Source: Sphingomonadaceae bacterium
GTDB taxonomy: Bacteria > Pseudomonadota > Alphaproteobacteria > Sphingomonadales > Sphingomonadaceae
Reading direction: 5' to 3'
Assembly (NCBI GenBank): GCA_025056155.1
Contig: JANWWL010000005.1
Coordinates: 310,001-374,000, forward strand
DNA: 64,000 nt
The translations under genes and the position numbers were made by a program. The notes below the pieces were generated by a model. The model was given only the letters and a program-made list of their open reading frames with translations, ran no database searches and was not told the origin of the DNA. Shown in pieces: positions 27,068-39,813 of the stretch; position 1 is the stretch's first letter, and each line of letters opens with the position of its first letter.

Positions 27068-27835
27068 ATGGCGGACGAGCCTTCGGCCAGCGAGCGGGTC
27101 TGGACGGCGGCGGTCGTCGTGATTGGCGACGAGATCCTGTCCGGCCGCACGCAAGACCAGAACCTGGCGTTCATTGCGCGCTGGCTCAACCTGCAGGGCA
27201 TCCGGCTGCGGGAAGCCCGCGTGGTACCCGACGACGTGGCGGCCATCGGCGGCGCGGTCACCGAATGCCTGGCGGCTTACGACTATGTGTTCACCACCGG
27301 CGGCATCGGCCCCACGCACGACGACGTGACGGTCGAGGCCATCGCGGCGGCCCTGAAGCTGCCGGTGGTGCGCCACCCGGAGGCCGAGGCCATGCTGCGC
27401 CGCCACTACGGCGAGCGGATCACCGAAGCGCGCCTGCGGATGGCCCGCGTGCCCGAGGGGGCCCAGCTGATCCCCAACCCCGAGACGGGCGCGCCCGGCA
27501 TCCGTCTGGGCCGGCTGTTCATCCTGGCCGGCGTGCCCAAGATCACCCAGGGCATGCTGCGGGGGCTCGAAGGCCAGCTGGAAGGGGGCCGCCCCCTGCT
27601 GTCGGCGGCCGTGGGGGCCTGGACGGCGGAAAGCCGCGTGGCCGACCTGCTGGCCCGCACGCAGGCCGATCACCCCGAGGTACAGATTGGCTCCTACCCC
27701 TTCTGGCGCGACGGGCGGACGGGGGCCAACTTCGTCATTCGGGCGGTCGAGCCCGCCCGACTGCGCGCCGCCGTCGACGCCTTGAAACACGCCCTGGCGG
27801 CCGACGGCATCGAGGCCGTGGAGGGAGAGCTATGA
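27068..27835 (+). CDS. CinA N-terminal-like (molybdopterin-binding) domain protein
   Basis: This 255-residue protein contains the MoCF_biosynth/CinA N-terminal domain, with IGDEILSGRTQDQN and TTGGIGPTHDDVTVEA. It lacks the C-terminal nicotinamide-nucleotide amidase domain of full CinA. Stand-alone members are thought to be ADP-ribose pyrophosphatase-like or of unknown role. The stop overlaps the lapA-type start (ATGA), which begins the long pyrF-trp run. Confidence 0.87.
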   Translation: MADEPSASERVWTAAVVVIGDEILSGRTQDQNLAFIARWLNLQGIRLREARVVPDDVAAIGGAVTECLAAYDYVFTTGGIGPTHDDVTVEAIAAALKLPVVRHPEAEAMLRRHYGERITEARLRMARVPEGAQLIPNPETGAPGIRLGRLFILAGVPKITQGMLRGLEGQLEGGRPLLSAAVGAWTAESRVADLLARTQADHPEVQIGSYPFWRDGRTGANFVIRAVEPARLRAAVDALKHALAADGIEAVEGEL

Positions 27836-28188
27836 ACACGCTGCGCCTCCTGCTCGCGGTGGCGGTCACCGCGGCCCTCACCGTCTTCGCGCTGGCAAAC
27901 TGGCAGACGGTTGAAGTCTACGTCTGGCCCGAGACGATCGTGGCCCTGCCGCTCGCGCTGCTGATCCTGGCGATCCTGGCCGTCGTCTGGGTGCCGATGA
28001 TGATCTGGCTGCGCGCCCAGCGGCTGATCCTGAAGGCCCGGATCGCCCGGCTCGAGGGCCAGCTGGCCGACACGGAAGGCCGCCTGCAGCAGGCCCGGGT
28101 GGAACTGCTGCGCCCGCCGGCCGCCCCCAACCCAGCCCCGCCCTTGCCCCACGCCATTCCCCAGGCCCTGCCCCCGCCGGGGACCTGA
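27832..28188 (+). CDS. LapA family (DUF1049) membrane protein
   Basis: This 118-residue protein has two hydrophobic segments (about 2-20 and 38-60), then a cytoplasmic coiled-coil-like part and a proline-rich tail. It fits the LapA/DUF1049 family involved in lipopolysaccharide assembly in gamma-proteobacteria. GAGGGAGAGC is a strong ribosome-binding site. Its stop overlaps the pyrF start by TGATG. Confidence 0.82.
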   Translation: MNTLRLLLAVAVTAALTVFALANWQTVEVYVWPETIVALPLALLILAILAVVWVPMMIWLRAQRLILKARIARLEGQLADTEGRLQQARVELLRPPAAPNPAPPLPHAIPQALPPPGT

Positions 28189-28865
28189 TGGCCAATCCCC
28201 TGTTCGTCGCCCTTGACGCGGCCGACGCCGACCGCGCCGAGGCCCTGGCGCGGGCCGTGGCTCCCCACGTCGGCGGGTTCAAGCTGGGGCTCGAGTTCTT
28301 CGCCGCCAACGGCCCGGCCGGGGTCCGGCGGCTTGGGGCCCTGGGGCTTCCCCTGTTCCTCGATCTCAAGTTCCACGACATCCCGAACACGGTGGCGGCG
28401 GCCGTGCGGGCCGTGGCCCCGCTCGCCCCAGCCCTTCTCACGGTGCACGCCGGGGGCGGGCGGGACATGCTGGAGGCCGCGCGCGCGGCCTGCCCCCCCG
28501 CAACGCGCCTGGTGGCCGTCACCGTGCTGACGAGCCTCGACGAGGCCGACCTTCGGTCCCAGGGCGTGGAAGATGGTGTCGCGGCCCAGGTGGAGCGGCT
28601 GGCCGAACTCGCGCGCCGGGCAGGGCTCGACGGCGTGGTCTGTTCGGGCGCCGAGGTGGCGACCCTTCGCGCTCGCTGGCCCGAAGCGACGCTCGTCGTG
28701 CCCGGAATCCGGCCCGGCGGAGCGCCGCTCGACGACCAGAAGCGCACCATGACTCCCCCTCAAGCGCTGGCGGCCGGGGCCTCGGTCCTGGTGGTGGGCC
28801 GGGCCATCACCCACGCCCCTGACCCGGCCCGGGCCGCCCGGGCCCTGGTGTCCGACCTTGCCTGA
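28188..28865 (+). CDS. pyrF: Orotidine 5'-phosphate decarboxylase
   Basis: This 225-residue enzyme makes UMP from OMP. The active-site signature [12 protein letters not shown] holds the Asp-Lys-Asp set, and PGIRPGG binds the phosphate near the C-terminus. It overlaps lapA at its 5' end and abuts trpF, with the trpF start region within or just after its stop. Complete and of normal length. Confidence 0.95.
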   Translation: MANPLFVALDAADADRAEALARAVAPHVGGFKLGLEFFAANGPAGVRRLGALGLPLFLDLKFHDIPNTVAAAVRAVAPLAPALLTVHAGGGRDMLEAARAACPPATRLVAVTVLTSLDEADLRSQGVEDGVAAQVERLAELARRAGLDGVVCSGAEVATLRARWPEATLVVPGIRPGGAPLDDQKRTMTPPQALAAGASVLVVGRAITHAPDPARAARALVSDLA

Positions 28866-28866
28866 C

Positions 28867-29502
28867 GTGGCGACGGTGCGGGTCAAGATCTGCGGCATCA
28901 CCGATGCCGCGGGGCTCGCGGCCGCAGCCGAAGCCGATGCCGTGGGCTTCAACTTCGTGGCCACGAGCCCCCGCTACGTGCCGCCGGCCCACGCCGCCAG
29001 CCTCATTGCCGCCGCGCGGGCGCTCCCCGTGGGCGTGTTCGCCGACCCCGACGACGCGCTGGTCGAGGCCGCCGTCGCTGCCGGCGTCCGCGCGCTGCAA
29101 CTGCACGGTCGGGAATCGCCGGCCCGCATCGCCGCCCTGAAGAACCGGTTCGGCCTTCCGGTGTGGAAAGCGGCCGGCATCGCCTCGGCGCACGACCTTC
29201 GGGCGCTGGCCCGCGACTTTCCCCACGCCGATGCGTGGCTTTTGGATGCGCGGCCGCCGGCGGGCACCGACCGCACGGGGGGCCATGGCCAGCCCTTCGA
29301 CTGGGCCATCCTGGCCGAATGCTCCCCCGCCAAGCCGTGGATCCTGGCGGGCGGCCTGAACCCTGGGAACGTCGCCCAGGCCATCAGGCGCACGGGCGCT
29401 CAGTTCGTCGACGTGGCCTCCGGCGTTGAGGAGGCGCCGGGGGTCAAGTCGCTTGCGAAGATCCGGGCGTTTCTGAGAGAAGCGCGCCATGGCCGACCGT
29501 GA
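28867..29502 (+). CDS. trpF: Phosphoribosylanthranilate isomerase
   Basis: This enzyme converts phosphoribosyl-anthranilate to CdRP in tryptophan synthesis. It has the N-terminal KICGIT motif with the catalytic cysteine (residue 9 here) and the catalytic aspartate in LLDARPP. I chose the GTG at 28867, just after the pyrF stop; a TTG at 28858 inside pyrF is in frame and would add three residues. No good ribosome-binding site is seen, consistent with coupling to pyrF. The 3' end overlaps trpB by 14 bases. Confidence 0.93.
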   Translation: MATVRVKICGITDAAGLAAAAEADAVGFNFVATSPRYVPPAHAASLIAAARALPVGVFADPDDALVEAAVAAGVRALQLHGRESPARIAALKNRFGLPVWKAAGIASAHDLRALARDFPHADAWLLDARPPAGTDRTGGHGQPFDWAILAECSPAKPWILAGGLNPGNVAQAIRRTGAQFVDVASGVEEAPGVKSLAKIRAFLREARHGRP

Positions 29503-30706
29503 CCCCGCGCCGTCGCTGCGCACGGGCCCCGACGCCCAGGGCCGGTTCGGAGACTTCGGCGGGCGTTGGGTGGCCGAAACCCTCATGCCGCTCCTGCTCG
29601 AGGTCGAGGCGGCCTGGAACGCGGCTCGGGCCGATTCGGCCTTCCGCGCCGAACTCGATGGCTTGCTGCGCGACTATGTCGGCCGGCCAAGCCCCCTCTA
29701 CCATGCCCCGCGCCTTTCGGCCGAGCTGGGAGGTGCGCGCATCTATCTCAAGCGCGACGAGCTCAACCACACCGGGGCCCACAAGATCAACAATTGCCTT
29801 GGCCAGGTTCTGCTCGCCCGGCGCATGGGCAAGCGGCGCATCATCGCCGAAACGGGGGCGGGCCAGCACGGCGTGGCCACCGCCACGGTCGCTGCGCGCT
29901 TCGGCCTGCCCTGTGTCGTCTACATGGGTGCACGCGACATCGAGCGCCAGCAGCCCAACGTCTTCCGCATGCGCCTTCTGGGCGCCGACGTCCGGCCCGT
30001 GAGGACCGGTTCGGCCACCTTGAAGGACGCGATGAACGAGGCGTTGCGCGACTGGGTGTCGAACCCTCACGACACCTTCTACGTGATTGGCACGGCGGCC
30101 GGCCCCCACCCCTATCCCGCCATGGTGCGCGACCTGCAGTGCGTGATCGGCGAGGAGGCGCGGGCGCAGATCCTCGCGGCCGAGGGCCGGCTGCCCGACC
30201 TGTGCGTGGCGGCCGTGGGTGGGGGGTCGAACGCCATCGGCCTGTTCCATCCCTTCCTCGACGATCCGGTCGAGCTCGTCGGCGTCGAGGCGGCCGGGCG
30301 CGGCCTCCACACCGCCCAGCACGCCGCCACGCTCGCCGCCGGCACCCCCGGCGTCCTCCACGGCAACCGCACGCTGCTGCTTCAGGATGCCGACGGGCAG
30401 ATCCGCGAGACCCACTCCATCTCGGCAGGCCTCGACTATCCGGGCGTAGGGCCCGAGCACGCGTGGCTGAAGTCGATCGGCCGGGTGCGCTACGCCAGCG
30501 CCACCGACGATGAAGCGCTTGCGGCCTTCCAGCTGCTGGCCCGCACCGAGGGCATCCTGCCAGCCCTGGAACCCGCCCATGCGCTGGCGCACGTGATGCG
30601 CGTGGCCCCGAGGATGCCGGCCGACCGCATCATCCTCATGAACCTGTGCGGACGAGGTGACAAGGACATCTTCACCGTAGCCCGCGCTCTGGGTGCCGAG
30701 CTTTGA
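29489..30706 (+). CDS. trpB: Tryptophan synthase beta chain
   Basis: This 405-residue PLP enzyme condenses indole and serine. The PLP lysine is K99 in [10 protein letters not shown], the glycine-rich phosphate loop is GGGSNAIG, and the conserved AETGAGQHG follows the lysine. The length is normal. It overlaps trpF at its start and trpA at its stop (TTGA), so the subunits are translationally coupled. Confidence 0.97.
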   Translation: MADRDPAPSLRTGPDAQGRFGDFGGRWVAETLMPLLLEVEAAWNAARADSAFRAELDGLLRDYVGRPSPLYHAPRLSAELGGARIYLKRDELNHTGAHKINNCLGQVLLARRMGKRRIIAETGAGQHGVATATVAARFGLPCVVYMGARDIERQQPNVFRMRLLGADVRPVRTGSATLKDAMNEALRDWVSNPHDTFYVIGTAAGPHPYPAMVRDLQCVIGEEARAQILAAEGRLPDLCVAAVGGGSNAIGLFHPFLDDPVELVGVEAAGRGLHTAQHAATLAAGTPGVLHGNRTLLLQDADGQIRETHSISAGLDYPGVGPEHAWLKSIGRVRYASATDDEALAAFQLLARTEGILPALEPAHALAHVMRVAPRMPADRIILMNLCGRGDKDIFTVARALGAEL

Positions 30707-31530
30707 AGCGCGACCGGTTGGCCGAACGCCTGGCGGCCCTGGGCAGCCGACCGGGGCTCGTGGCCTTCGCCTGCGGGGGCGATCCCTCGCCCGAGCTAGG
30801 GCCGCGGATTCTCGCGGCCATGGTGAAGGGTGGGGCCGACCTTATCGAGGTGGGCGTGCCCTTCTCCGACCCGATGGCCGACGGCCCCTCGATCCAGGCG
30901 GGCAACCGCCGGGCGTTGTCGGCCGGGACGACGCTGCGCGGCGTGCTCGACCTGGTGGCCCGCTTCCGTCGGGACGACGACGCCACGCCCGTGGTGCTGA
31001 TGGGTTACGCCAATCCCGTGCTGGCCTTCGGCATCGACCGCTTTGCCGTGGCCGCCGCGCGGTCTGGGGTCGACGGGGTCATCCTGGTAGACGTGCCGCC
31101 CGAGGAATCCGCACCTTTCCTCGGGCCGGTGCGCCGGGCGGGCCTTCACTGGATTCGGCTTGCCACCCCCACCACCGACGATCGCCGCCTTCCGCACATC
31201 CTGAGCGACGCATCGGGCTTCCTGTATCACGTGGCCGTGGCCGGGGTGACTGGCGTGAAGAGCGCGCCCGAAGCCCAAGTGGCCGCGGCCGTCGCGCAGC
31301 TCAAGGCGGCCACGGTCCTGCCCGTGGCCGTGGGCTTCGGCGTGCGCACGCCGGCCCACGCGCGGACGGTGGCCCGACATGCGGACCTGGTGGTGGTGGG
31401 CTCGGCGGTGGTGGACGTCATCGGCAACGCCCACGCACGCGGCGCGAACGACATCCCGGGCGAGGTGGAGCGGTTCGTGGCCTCGTTGGCCGAGGCGGTG
31501 CGCACCGCCCGGCCTGAGGTGGTGGCATGA
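30703..31530 (+). CDS. trpA: Tryptophan synthase alpha chain
   Basis: This 275-residue TIM-barrel protein cleaves indole-glycerol phosphate and channels indole to TrpB. The catalytic glutamate and aspartate are in [15 protein letters not shown]. The start is a TTG overlapping the trpB stop; there is no ATG or GTG before the conserved N-terminus, so initiation depends on coupling. The usual TAGDP stretch reads CGGDP, a mild variation. The 3' end overlaps accD by ATGA. Confidence 0.95.
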   Translation: MKRDRLAERLAALGSRPGLVAFACGGDPSPELGPRILAAMVKGGADLIEVGVPFSDPMADGPSIQAGNRRALSAGTTLRGVLDLVARFRRDDDATPVVLMGYANPVLAFGIDRFAVAAARSGVDGVILVDVPPEESAPFLGPVRRAGLHWIRLATPTTDDRRLPHILSDASGFLYHVAVAGVTGVKSAPEAQVAAAVAQLKAATVLPVAVGFGVRTPAHARTVARHADLVVVGSAVVDVIGNAHARGANDIPGEVERFVASLAEAVRTARPEVVA

Positions 31531-32381
31531 GCTGGCTCACGCGCGGGCGCGCCCGCATCCAGCAGATCCTGGGCCGGCGCGAGTTGCCCGACAACCTGTG
31601 GACCAAGTGCCGTGGCTGCGGGGCCATGCTGTATGCCAAGGAGTTCGAGCGCGACTTCTCGGTCTGCCCCGAATGCGGCTTCCACGAGCGCATCGGCACC
31701 GAAGCCCGCTTCCGCCTGTTGTTCGACGACGCCCGGTGGGAGCGGGTGCCGGTGGCGTACCCCCCCGACGATCCGCTGAAGTTCCGCGACCTCAAGCGCT
31801 ATCCAGAGCGTCTGAAGGCCGCGCGCGCGGCCACGGGCGAGCCCGATGCCATGGCCGTGGCCCGCGGGCGGATCGAAGGCGTGCCGGCGGTGGTGGCCGT
31901 GCAGGACTTCGCATTCCTCGGCGGCTCGATGGGCATCGCGGTGGGCACGGCGTTCATCACCGGCGCCCGCACGGCCATCGCCGACCGCAGCCCCTACGTC
32001 GTGGTGACGGCAGCCGGCGGAGCGCGCATGCAGGAAGGGATCCTGTCGCTCATGCAGATGCCGGCCACCACCGTGGCCGTGCAGGAACTGCGGGAAGCAC
32101 GCCTGCCCTACGTTGTCGTCCTGACGGATCCCACCACGGGCGGGGTGACGGCGAGCTATGCCATGCTGGGCGACGTGCACATCGCCGAGCCTGGAGCCCT
32201 CATCGGGTTCGCGGGCGCGCGGGTCATCGAATCCACGATCCGCGAGAAGCTGCCCGAGGGCTTCCAGCGCGCCGAATATCTTCTGGAGCACGGGATGATC
32301 GACATGGTGGTGCACCGCCGACAGCTGAAGTCGACCCTGGGGCGGGTGCTGCGCCTGCTGACGCGCGCGCCGGCCGCCTGA
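31527..32381 (+). CDS. accD: Acetyl-CoA carboxylase carboxyltransferase subunit beta
   Basis: This 284-residue subunit of acetyl-CoA carboxylase transfers the carboxyl group from biotin to acetyl-CoA. Its N-terminal zinc finger uses C28, C31, C47 and C50. The carboxyltransferase core includes [15 protein letters not shown] and [15 protein letters not shown]. It follows trpA with an ATGA overlap and precedes folC by 5 bases, an order widely kept in alphaproteobacteria. Confidence 0.97.
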   Translation: MSWLTRGRARIQQILGRRELPDNLWTKCRGCGAMLYAKEFERDFSVCPECGFHERIGTEARFRLLFDDARWERVPVAYPPDDPLKFRDLKRYPERLKAARAATGEPDAMAVARGRIEGVPAVVAVQDFAFLGGSMGIAVGTAFITGARTAIADRSPYVVVTAAGGARMQEGILSLMQMPATTVAVQELREARLPYVVVLTDPTTGGVTASYAMLGDVHIAEPGALIGFAGARVIESTIREKLPEGFQRAEYLLEHGMIDMVVHRRQLKSTLGRVLRLLTRAPAA

Positions 32382-32386
32382 CGCCC

Positions 32387-33688
32387 ATGCACCCGGCCGA
32401 CACCGCCCTCATCGATTCCGCCCGGGCGGACGATCCCGTCCTCGACCGGCTGCTGAAGGCCGCCAGCGCCCATCGCATCCGCGCGGCCGACCTGGGGCTT
32501 GACCGGCTGGAGCGCGCGCTCGCCCGGCTTGGCAACCCCCATCTGAAGCTACCGCCCGTGCTCCACGTGGCGGGCACCAACGGCAAGGGGTCCACCTGCG
32601 CCTTCCTGCGCGCTGCGCTCGAGGCGGCCGGGGCCCGCGTGCACGTCTTCACGAGCCCTCATCTCGTGCGCGTGAACGAGCGCATTCGGCTTGCCGGGCA
32701 GGTGGTGAGCGACGCCGACCTGGCCGAGGCCCTCGCCGACGTGCTGCGCGTGAACGCGGGCCAGCCCTTGTCGTTCTTCGAGACGATCACGGCCGCGGCC
32801 TTCCTGCTGTTTGCCGCGACGCCGGCCGAGGCGGTCGTGCTCGAAGTGGGCCTCGGCGGCCGGCTGGATGCCACCAACGTGGTGCCGCGGCCGCTCGTGG
32901 CGGGCATCGCCGAGCTGGCGATGGACCATGTGCACATCCTGGGGCCCACCATCCTGCACATCGCCGCCGAGAAGGCCGGCATCGCCAAGGCGGGGGCGCC
33001 TTTGGTCACCCAGCGCTATCCCCCGGCGGTGGCCGCCCGGGTGGCTGAAGTGGCGGCGCTCAAGGGCGCGCACGTCCTGCCCCGGGGCGAGGCGTGGCAG
33101 GCCGAGGCCTGCGCCCAAGGGCTCGTCGTGCGGCGGCTGGGTGCCGAGCCGCGCGAGGTCCGGCTGCCGCCGCCGCGGCTGCCCGGGGCCCACCAGGCCG
33201 ACAATGCTGCGCTGGCGGTGGCGATGCTGCTGTTCCAGTCCGCCTTCGACGTGCGCGACACGCACTTCAAGCAGGCGATGCAGTGGGCGAGCTGGCCGGC
33301 CCGGCTGCAGCGGCTGGTGGCGGGCCCGCTGGTCGAGCGGCTGCCGCCGGGCTCGGCGCTGTATGTGGACGGGGGGCACAATCCTTCGGCCGCGCGGGCG
33401 ATCGCGCAGTTCGCCGTGGGGCTGAAACCCCCGGTGGTGTTCGTGGTGGGGATGCTGCGCACGAAGGATCACCGGGCGTTCGTGGCGGCGCTGCCGGCCG
33501 GGTGCCGGCGGATCGGAGTGCCCGTGCCGGGCCATGCGGGGGTGGATCCTGGGGAACTTGCGCCCGAGACGGCGGCCGACGTCGCCTCGGCGCTCTCGCT
33601 GGTCAAGGAGCCGGCGCGGGTGGTGGTGTGCGGTTCCCTGCACTTGGCCGGCGACGTGCTGCGCCGGAACGGCCCCCTGCCCGCGTGA
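32387..33688 (+). CDS. folC: Folylpolyglutamate synthase / dihydrofolate synthase
   Basis: This 433-residue Mur-ligase-type enzyme makes dihydrofolate and adds glutamates to folate. The P-loop is HVAGTNGKGSTCAF, followed by the substrate loop FTSPHLVRVNERI and the VGLGGRLDATN region. The C-terminal domain is complete. It is the last gene of the lapA-to-folC transcription unit and converges on gyrB with 194 bases between stops. Confidence 0.95.
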   Translation: MHPADTALIDSARADDPVLDRLLKAASAHRIRAADLGLDRLERALARLGNPHLKLPPVLHVAGTNGKGSTCAFLRAALEAAGARVHVFTSPHLVRVNERIRLAGQVVSDADLAEALADVLRVNAGQPLSFFETITAAAFLLFAATPAEAVVLEVGLGGRLDATNVVPRPLVAGIAELAMDHVHILGPTILHIAAEKAGIAKAGAPLVTQRYPPAVAARVAEVAALKGAHVLPRGEAWQAEACAQGLVVRRLGAEPREVRLPPPRLPGAHQADNAALAVAMLLFQSAFDVRDTHFKQAMQWASWPARLQRLVAGPLVERLPPGSALYVDGGHNPSAARAIAQFAVGLKPPVVFVVGMLRTKDHRAFVAALPAGCRRIGVPVPGHAGVDPGELAPETAADVASALSLVKEPARVVVCGSLHLAGDVLRRNGPLPA

Positions 33689-33882
33689 GCCAGGCACCAG
33701 GACCCCGGCTTCCGCCCCCCGCAGGCGCCCGACGCTCTCCCGCGGCGACGCGCGCCGCCCGGCCCTGAGGCGCCCCGTCCACCGCGCCGCGCCCGAGCGG
33801 ACCTGCCGGTCGCACCCGTCCCCAACGCCCCCATCCGCAACGCCCGACCCGGCCGCCAACGGAGCAAGGCAACGCCGACACC

Positions 33883-36288
<2,406 letters not shown>

Positions 36289-36311
36289 CTAGAGCGAAAG
36301 GGGCGGGCGCG

Positions 36312-37400
36312 CTACCGCGCGTCGGGCGGGCCCACCGGCACCAGGGCCACGCGGTCGGGGTCGAACAGGCGGGCCTCGGTGGCCGACAGCCACGCCTGCC
36401 CGCCCAGCGCGTCCAGCCGGTCGAGCAAGGCCCGGCGGCGCGTCGCATCGAGATGCGCCCCGGCTTCGTCGAGCAGCAAGAGAGGCACCCGCCGCGTGAG
36501 GTCGGCCACCAACGCCGCGTGGGCGAGAAGCAACGAGATCAACATCGCCTTCTGCTCGCCGGTCGAGGCCTGGGCGGCCGGCAGGCCCGAGACAGGGTGG
36601 CAGGCGAACAGGTCCACCCGGTGGGGGGCGTCGGTGGCCCGGCCGGCCGCGGCGTCGGCCGGCCGCGCGGCCTCGAGGCGCGCGCGCCAGTCGGCCGTCG
36701 GCGCATCGCCCACCAGCGAAAGACGCGGGGCGGGGAACCGCCCGTCGTCGGCAGCGGTCAGGCGGGCCGCCAGCCGCGCCACCGTCGTGCGCCGGGCCTC
36801 GGCCAGGGCCATGCCGTGCAGCGCCATCTCGGCCTCCAGGGAGGCGAGCCAATCCGGGTCCCACGGCCGGTCGCCCGCCAGCAGACGCGCCCGAGCGCGC
36901 AGCGCGGCCTCGTAGCGGGTGGCGTGGCGCGAATGGTCGGGAAAGAGGGCCAGGGCCAGGCGGTCGAGGAACCGGCGGCGCTCGGACGCCGGCCCAGCGA
37001 ACAGCCGGTCCATCTCCGGGGTCGCCCACAGCACGGGAAACCATTGGGCGAGCGAGGCGAGCGGGGCGGCCGCGCCGTTGACGTCGAGCACCCGTCGCCC
37101 CGGAGCCCGACCCTCGGTGAAGGTGTGGAGGACGATGGGGGGAACGCCGGGATCGGTGCGCACGGTGGCCGCCACGCGGAATGCCCCGGGGCCGCCGACT
37201 CGGGCCATGTCGGCCAGGCGCGCGCCCCGCAGGCCGCGGCCGGGCGACAGCAGCGACAGCGCTTCCAGAAGGTTCGTCTTGCCCGCCCCATTGGGCCCGG
37301 CCAGCAGCACGATGCGGGCGGGGCCCGGCTCGGCCTGGAACAGTGCGTGGTTGCGGAAATCGGCCACGGCCAGGCGAAGGACGTGGGTGGGCACGGCCAT
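36312..37400 (-). CDS. recF: DNA replication and repair protein RecF
   Basis: This 362-residue SMC-like ATPase loads RecA at gaps. The Walker A motif is GPNGAGKTN, the ABC-type signature STGEQKAMLIS, and Walker B LLLLDEAGAHLD. The start ATG is divergent from yggT with 104 bases between. recF-gyrB adjacency is conserved, but dnaA and dnaN are not in the window, so the replication origin is unlikely to be here. Confidence 0.96.
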   Translation of the reverse strand: MAVPTHVLRLAVADFRNHALFQAEPGPARIVLLAGPNGAGKTNLLEALSLLSPGRGLRGARLADMARVGGPGAFRVAATVRTDPGVPPIVLHTFTEGRAPGRRVLDVNGAAAPLASLAQWFPVLWATPEMDRLFAGPASERRRFLDRLALALFPDHSRHATRYEAALRARARLLAGDRPWDPDWLASLEAEMALHGMALAEARRTTVARLAARLTAADDGRFPAPRLSLVGDAPTADWRARLEAARPADAAAGRATDAPHRVDLFACHPVSGLPAAQASTGEQKAMLISLLLAHAALVADLTRRVPLLLLDEAGAHLDATRRRALLDRLDALGGQAWLSATEARLFDPDRVALVPVGPPDAR

Positions 37401-37504
37401 GGCCCCGCCGGCCTAGCGCGCGCACCGACTGGGGCAAGCGGGCCGGGCTGGCCGCCGCAGCCGCGGGCGGCTAAGGGCGTGCCCGCCCGCCCGGAGACCC
37501 GCCC

Positions 37505-37807
37505 ATGCACACGCTCGCTGGCCTCGTCGACTTCGTCCTCGTCGTGCTCGAGCTTCTCATCTGGGTGATCGTGGCCCAGGCCATCCTGTCGTGGCTGGTG
37601 GCGTTCAACGTGGTCGACCTGCGCAACCGCTTCGTGGCAACCGTCGTCGACACGCTCGACCGCGTCACCGGCCCCCTGCTGGGCCCCATCCGCCGCCGCT
37701 TGCCCGATCTGGGCGGCATCGACGTCAGCCCCGTCGTCCTCATCCTGGGCATCATCCTGGTGCAGCGCCTGCTGTCGGGCCTGACCCAGGACCTGCTGCT
37801 CTCGTAA
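37505..37807 (+). CDS. YggT family membrane protein
   Basis: This 100-residue protein has two YggT-type hydrophobic segments (about 5-35 and 68-92) with [15 protein letters not shown] between them. Family members are small inner-membrane proteins linked to osmotic stress or polar growth in some bacteria. It is 11 bases upstream of folD, on the same strand. Confidence 0.87.
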   Translation: MHTLAGLVDFVLVVLELLIWVIVAQAILSWLVAFNVVDLRNRFVATVVDTLDRVTGPLLGPIRRRLPDLGGIDVSPVVLILGIILVQRLLSGLTQDLLLS

Positions 37808-37818
37808 GGCGAACGCGC

Positions 37819-38667
37819 GTGATCCTGCTGGACGGCCGGGCGATCGCCGCCGAACTGCGCGCGGAGACCCGGGCCCAGGTGGCGGCACGCCTGGCCGCCG
37901 GGCGCCGGGCGCCGGCGCTGGCCGTGGTGCTGGCGGGCGACGATCCGGCAAGCCACCTCTACGTGCGCAACAAGGTGAAGGCCTGCCGGGAGGTGGGCAT
38001 CCGCTCGCTCGAACATCGCCTGCCGGCCGACGTGACCCAGGGCCGCCTGCTGGCCCTGGTGGCCGAACTCAACGCCAATCCCGAGGTGGATGGCATCCTC
38101 GTGCAGCTGCCGCTGCCGCCCGGCTGCGACGCCCGCGAGGTGGTGGCGGCCATCGCCCCCCACAAGGATGTCGACGGCTTCCATCCCCTGAACGCCGGTC
38201 GGTTGGCCCTGGGCTGGCCGAGCGTCGTTCCCTGCACGCCGGCCGGCTGCCTGCACCTCATCGAACGCGTGCATCCCGACCTGGCCGGCCTTCAGGCGGT
38301 CGTGGTCGGACGGTCGCCCGTCGTCGGCCGGCCGATGGCGAGCCTGCTCATCGCTCGGTCGGCCACCGTGACGGTCGCCCATTCCCGCACGCGCGACCTG
38401 CCCCGGCTGTGCCGCGAAGCCGACATCCTGGTGGTGGCCGCGGGGCGGCCCGAGCTGGTGCGCGGCGACTGGATCCGCCAAGGAGCCACCGTGATCGACG
38501 TGGGCATCAACCGGGTGACCGGCCCCGACGGTCAGGCCCGGCTGGTGGGCGACGTGGCCTTCGCCGAAGCCGCCCAGGTGGCCGGCGCGCTCACCCCCGT
38601 ACCCGGTGGAGTGGGGCCGCTCACCGTCGCTTTCCTGTTGCGCAACACGCTCCAGGCCGCCGGGTGA
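37819..38667 (+). CDS. folD: Methylenetetrahydrofolate dehydrogenase / cyclohydrolase
   Basis: This 282-residue bifunctional enzyme interconverts 5,10-methylene- and 10-formyl-tetrahydrofolate. The catalytic tyrosine and lysine lie in [12 protein letters not shown], followed by [13 protein letters not shown], the NADP loop [12 protein letters not shown] and the C-terminal [10 protein letters not shown]. The start is GTG. The stop overlaps the marC GTG start. Confidence 0.96.
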   Translation: MILLDGRAIAAELRAETRAQVAARLAAGRRAPALAVVLAGDDPASHLYVRNKVKACREVGIRSLEHRLPADVTQGRLLALVAELNANPEVDGILVQLPLPPGCDAREVVAAIAPHKDVDGFHPLNAGRLALGWPSVVPCTPAGCLHLIERVHPDLAGLQAVVVGRSPVVGRPMASLLIARSATVTVAHSRTRDLPRLCREADILVVAAGRPELVRGDWIRQGATVIDVGINRVTGPDGQARLVGDVAFAEAAQVAGALTPVPGGVGPLTVAFLLRNTLQAAG

Positions 38668-39296
38668 GCCTGCCCGTCGACGTCTTCGTCTCGGCGCTCG
38701 TCACCCTGCTCGTCATCGTCGACCCACCGGGGTGCGCCCCCATCTTCGCCGGACTTACCCGCAACGCCAGCCCCGCCGAGCGGCGGGCCATGGCCATCCG
38801 GGCCACGCTGGTCGCGGCCGGCATCCTCTTGTTCTTCGCGGTGCTGGGCCAGCCGTTCCTGGGCGCCCTGGGCATCGGACTGCCCGCCTTCTCGATCGCG
38901 GGCGGGATCCTGCTGTTCCTGTTCGCGACCGACATGATCTTCGAGAAGCGCACCCAGCGCCGCGAGGCCCGCGCGCGCGACCTGGCCGCCCGCGAGGTGG
39001 AGGATGTCTCGGTGTTCCCGATGGCAATCCCCATGATCGCGGGGCCGGGCTCGATCACCACCGTCATGCTGCTCGTGGCCCGGGCCGACGGGCTGTGGGA
39101 ACGGGCGGCCGTCCATCTGGCGCTCGCCATCGTGCTGGGCCTGACGCTGGGCGCGCTGCTCGCCGCCCGGGCGCTCATGAACCTGTTGGGCGAACGGGTC
39201 GAGGCGATGATCACCCGGCTGTTGGGCGTGCTGCTGGCGGCGCTGGCCGCCCAGATCGTGGTGGACGGGCTCAAGGCCGCGTTTCCCCTCGCCTAG
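38664..39296 (+). CDS. MarC family integral membrane protein
   Basis: This 210-residue protein has six predicted membrane helices and the MarC landmarks [15 protein letters not shown] and [18 protein letters not shown]. The MarC family's function is unknown; the old link to multiple antibiotic resistance has not held up. The GTG start overlaps the folD stop by GTGA. Confidence 0.9.
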   Translation: MSLPVDVFVSALVTLLVIVDPPGCAPIFAGLTRNASPAERRAMAIRATLVAAGILLFFAVLGQPFLGALGIGLPAFSIAGGILLFLFATDMIFEKRTQRREARARDLAAREVEDVSVFPMAIPMIAGPGSITTVMLLVARADGLWERAAVHLALAIVLGLTLGALLAARALMNLLGERVEAMITRLLGVLLAALAAQIVVDGLKAAFPLA

Positions 39297-39425
39297 CGAC
39301 GGCCGCCTCCCACCCGCGGTGGCCTGCCGCACGGCGGATCGCAACGTATCGGCTCCAGGCGCCGCCGCGCCAGGGATTAAGGCCCCCCGTCGGCCGGGCG
39401 CAGGCCGCAGGAGGAGGACTGCCTC

Positions 39426-39794
39426 GTGCGCACCGAGCTCGCCGCCGTCGTCGCGTCGCTGCTCGCGGCCGCCCGCCCTGCCCCCGCGCAGGACTTCGTC
39501 GACACGGCCATCGCCGCAGGCCAGTTCAAGACGTGGGCGGCGGCCCTCCAGGGGCCGGCCTGGTCCCGACGTTGGGGGGCCGGGGCCCTCTACCGTCTTC
39601 GCGCCGACCGATGCCGCCTTCGCCAGGCTGCCCGCCGGCACGGTGGACACACGCCTCAAGCCCGAGAACCGCGCGCAGCTCGTCGCGATCCTGACCGACC
39701 ACGCGGTCCCCGACCGGACCGTGGCGGCCGACCACGGAGTGATCCACGTGATCAACACGGCATCGACACGGCGATCCTGCCGTCCGAACGCTGA
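39426..39794 (+). pseudogene. Decayed fasciclin-domain protein gene
   Basis: A GTG at 39426 with GAGGAGG upstream opens a signal-peptide-like start ending [20 protein letters not shown]. The rest of a fasciclin (FAS1) domain is then split over reading frames. [32 protein letters not shown] and GVIHVIN are in the next frame, and DTAILPSER ends back in the first frame. About 30-35 residues expected between VAAD and GVIHVIN are missing, and an AGLVPTLGG remnant lies in the third frame. Several frameshifts and a deletion make this a broken gene rather than one sequencing error. Confidence 0.8.
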
Positions 39795-39813
39795 GGGTGG
39801 GCCGGAACGGCCC

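Noticed and set aside
33689-33882. Possible structured RNA between folC and gyrB
   Set aside because: No cloverleaf, SRP or RNase P-like core was recognised; the gap only separates convergent genes.
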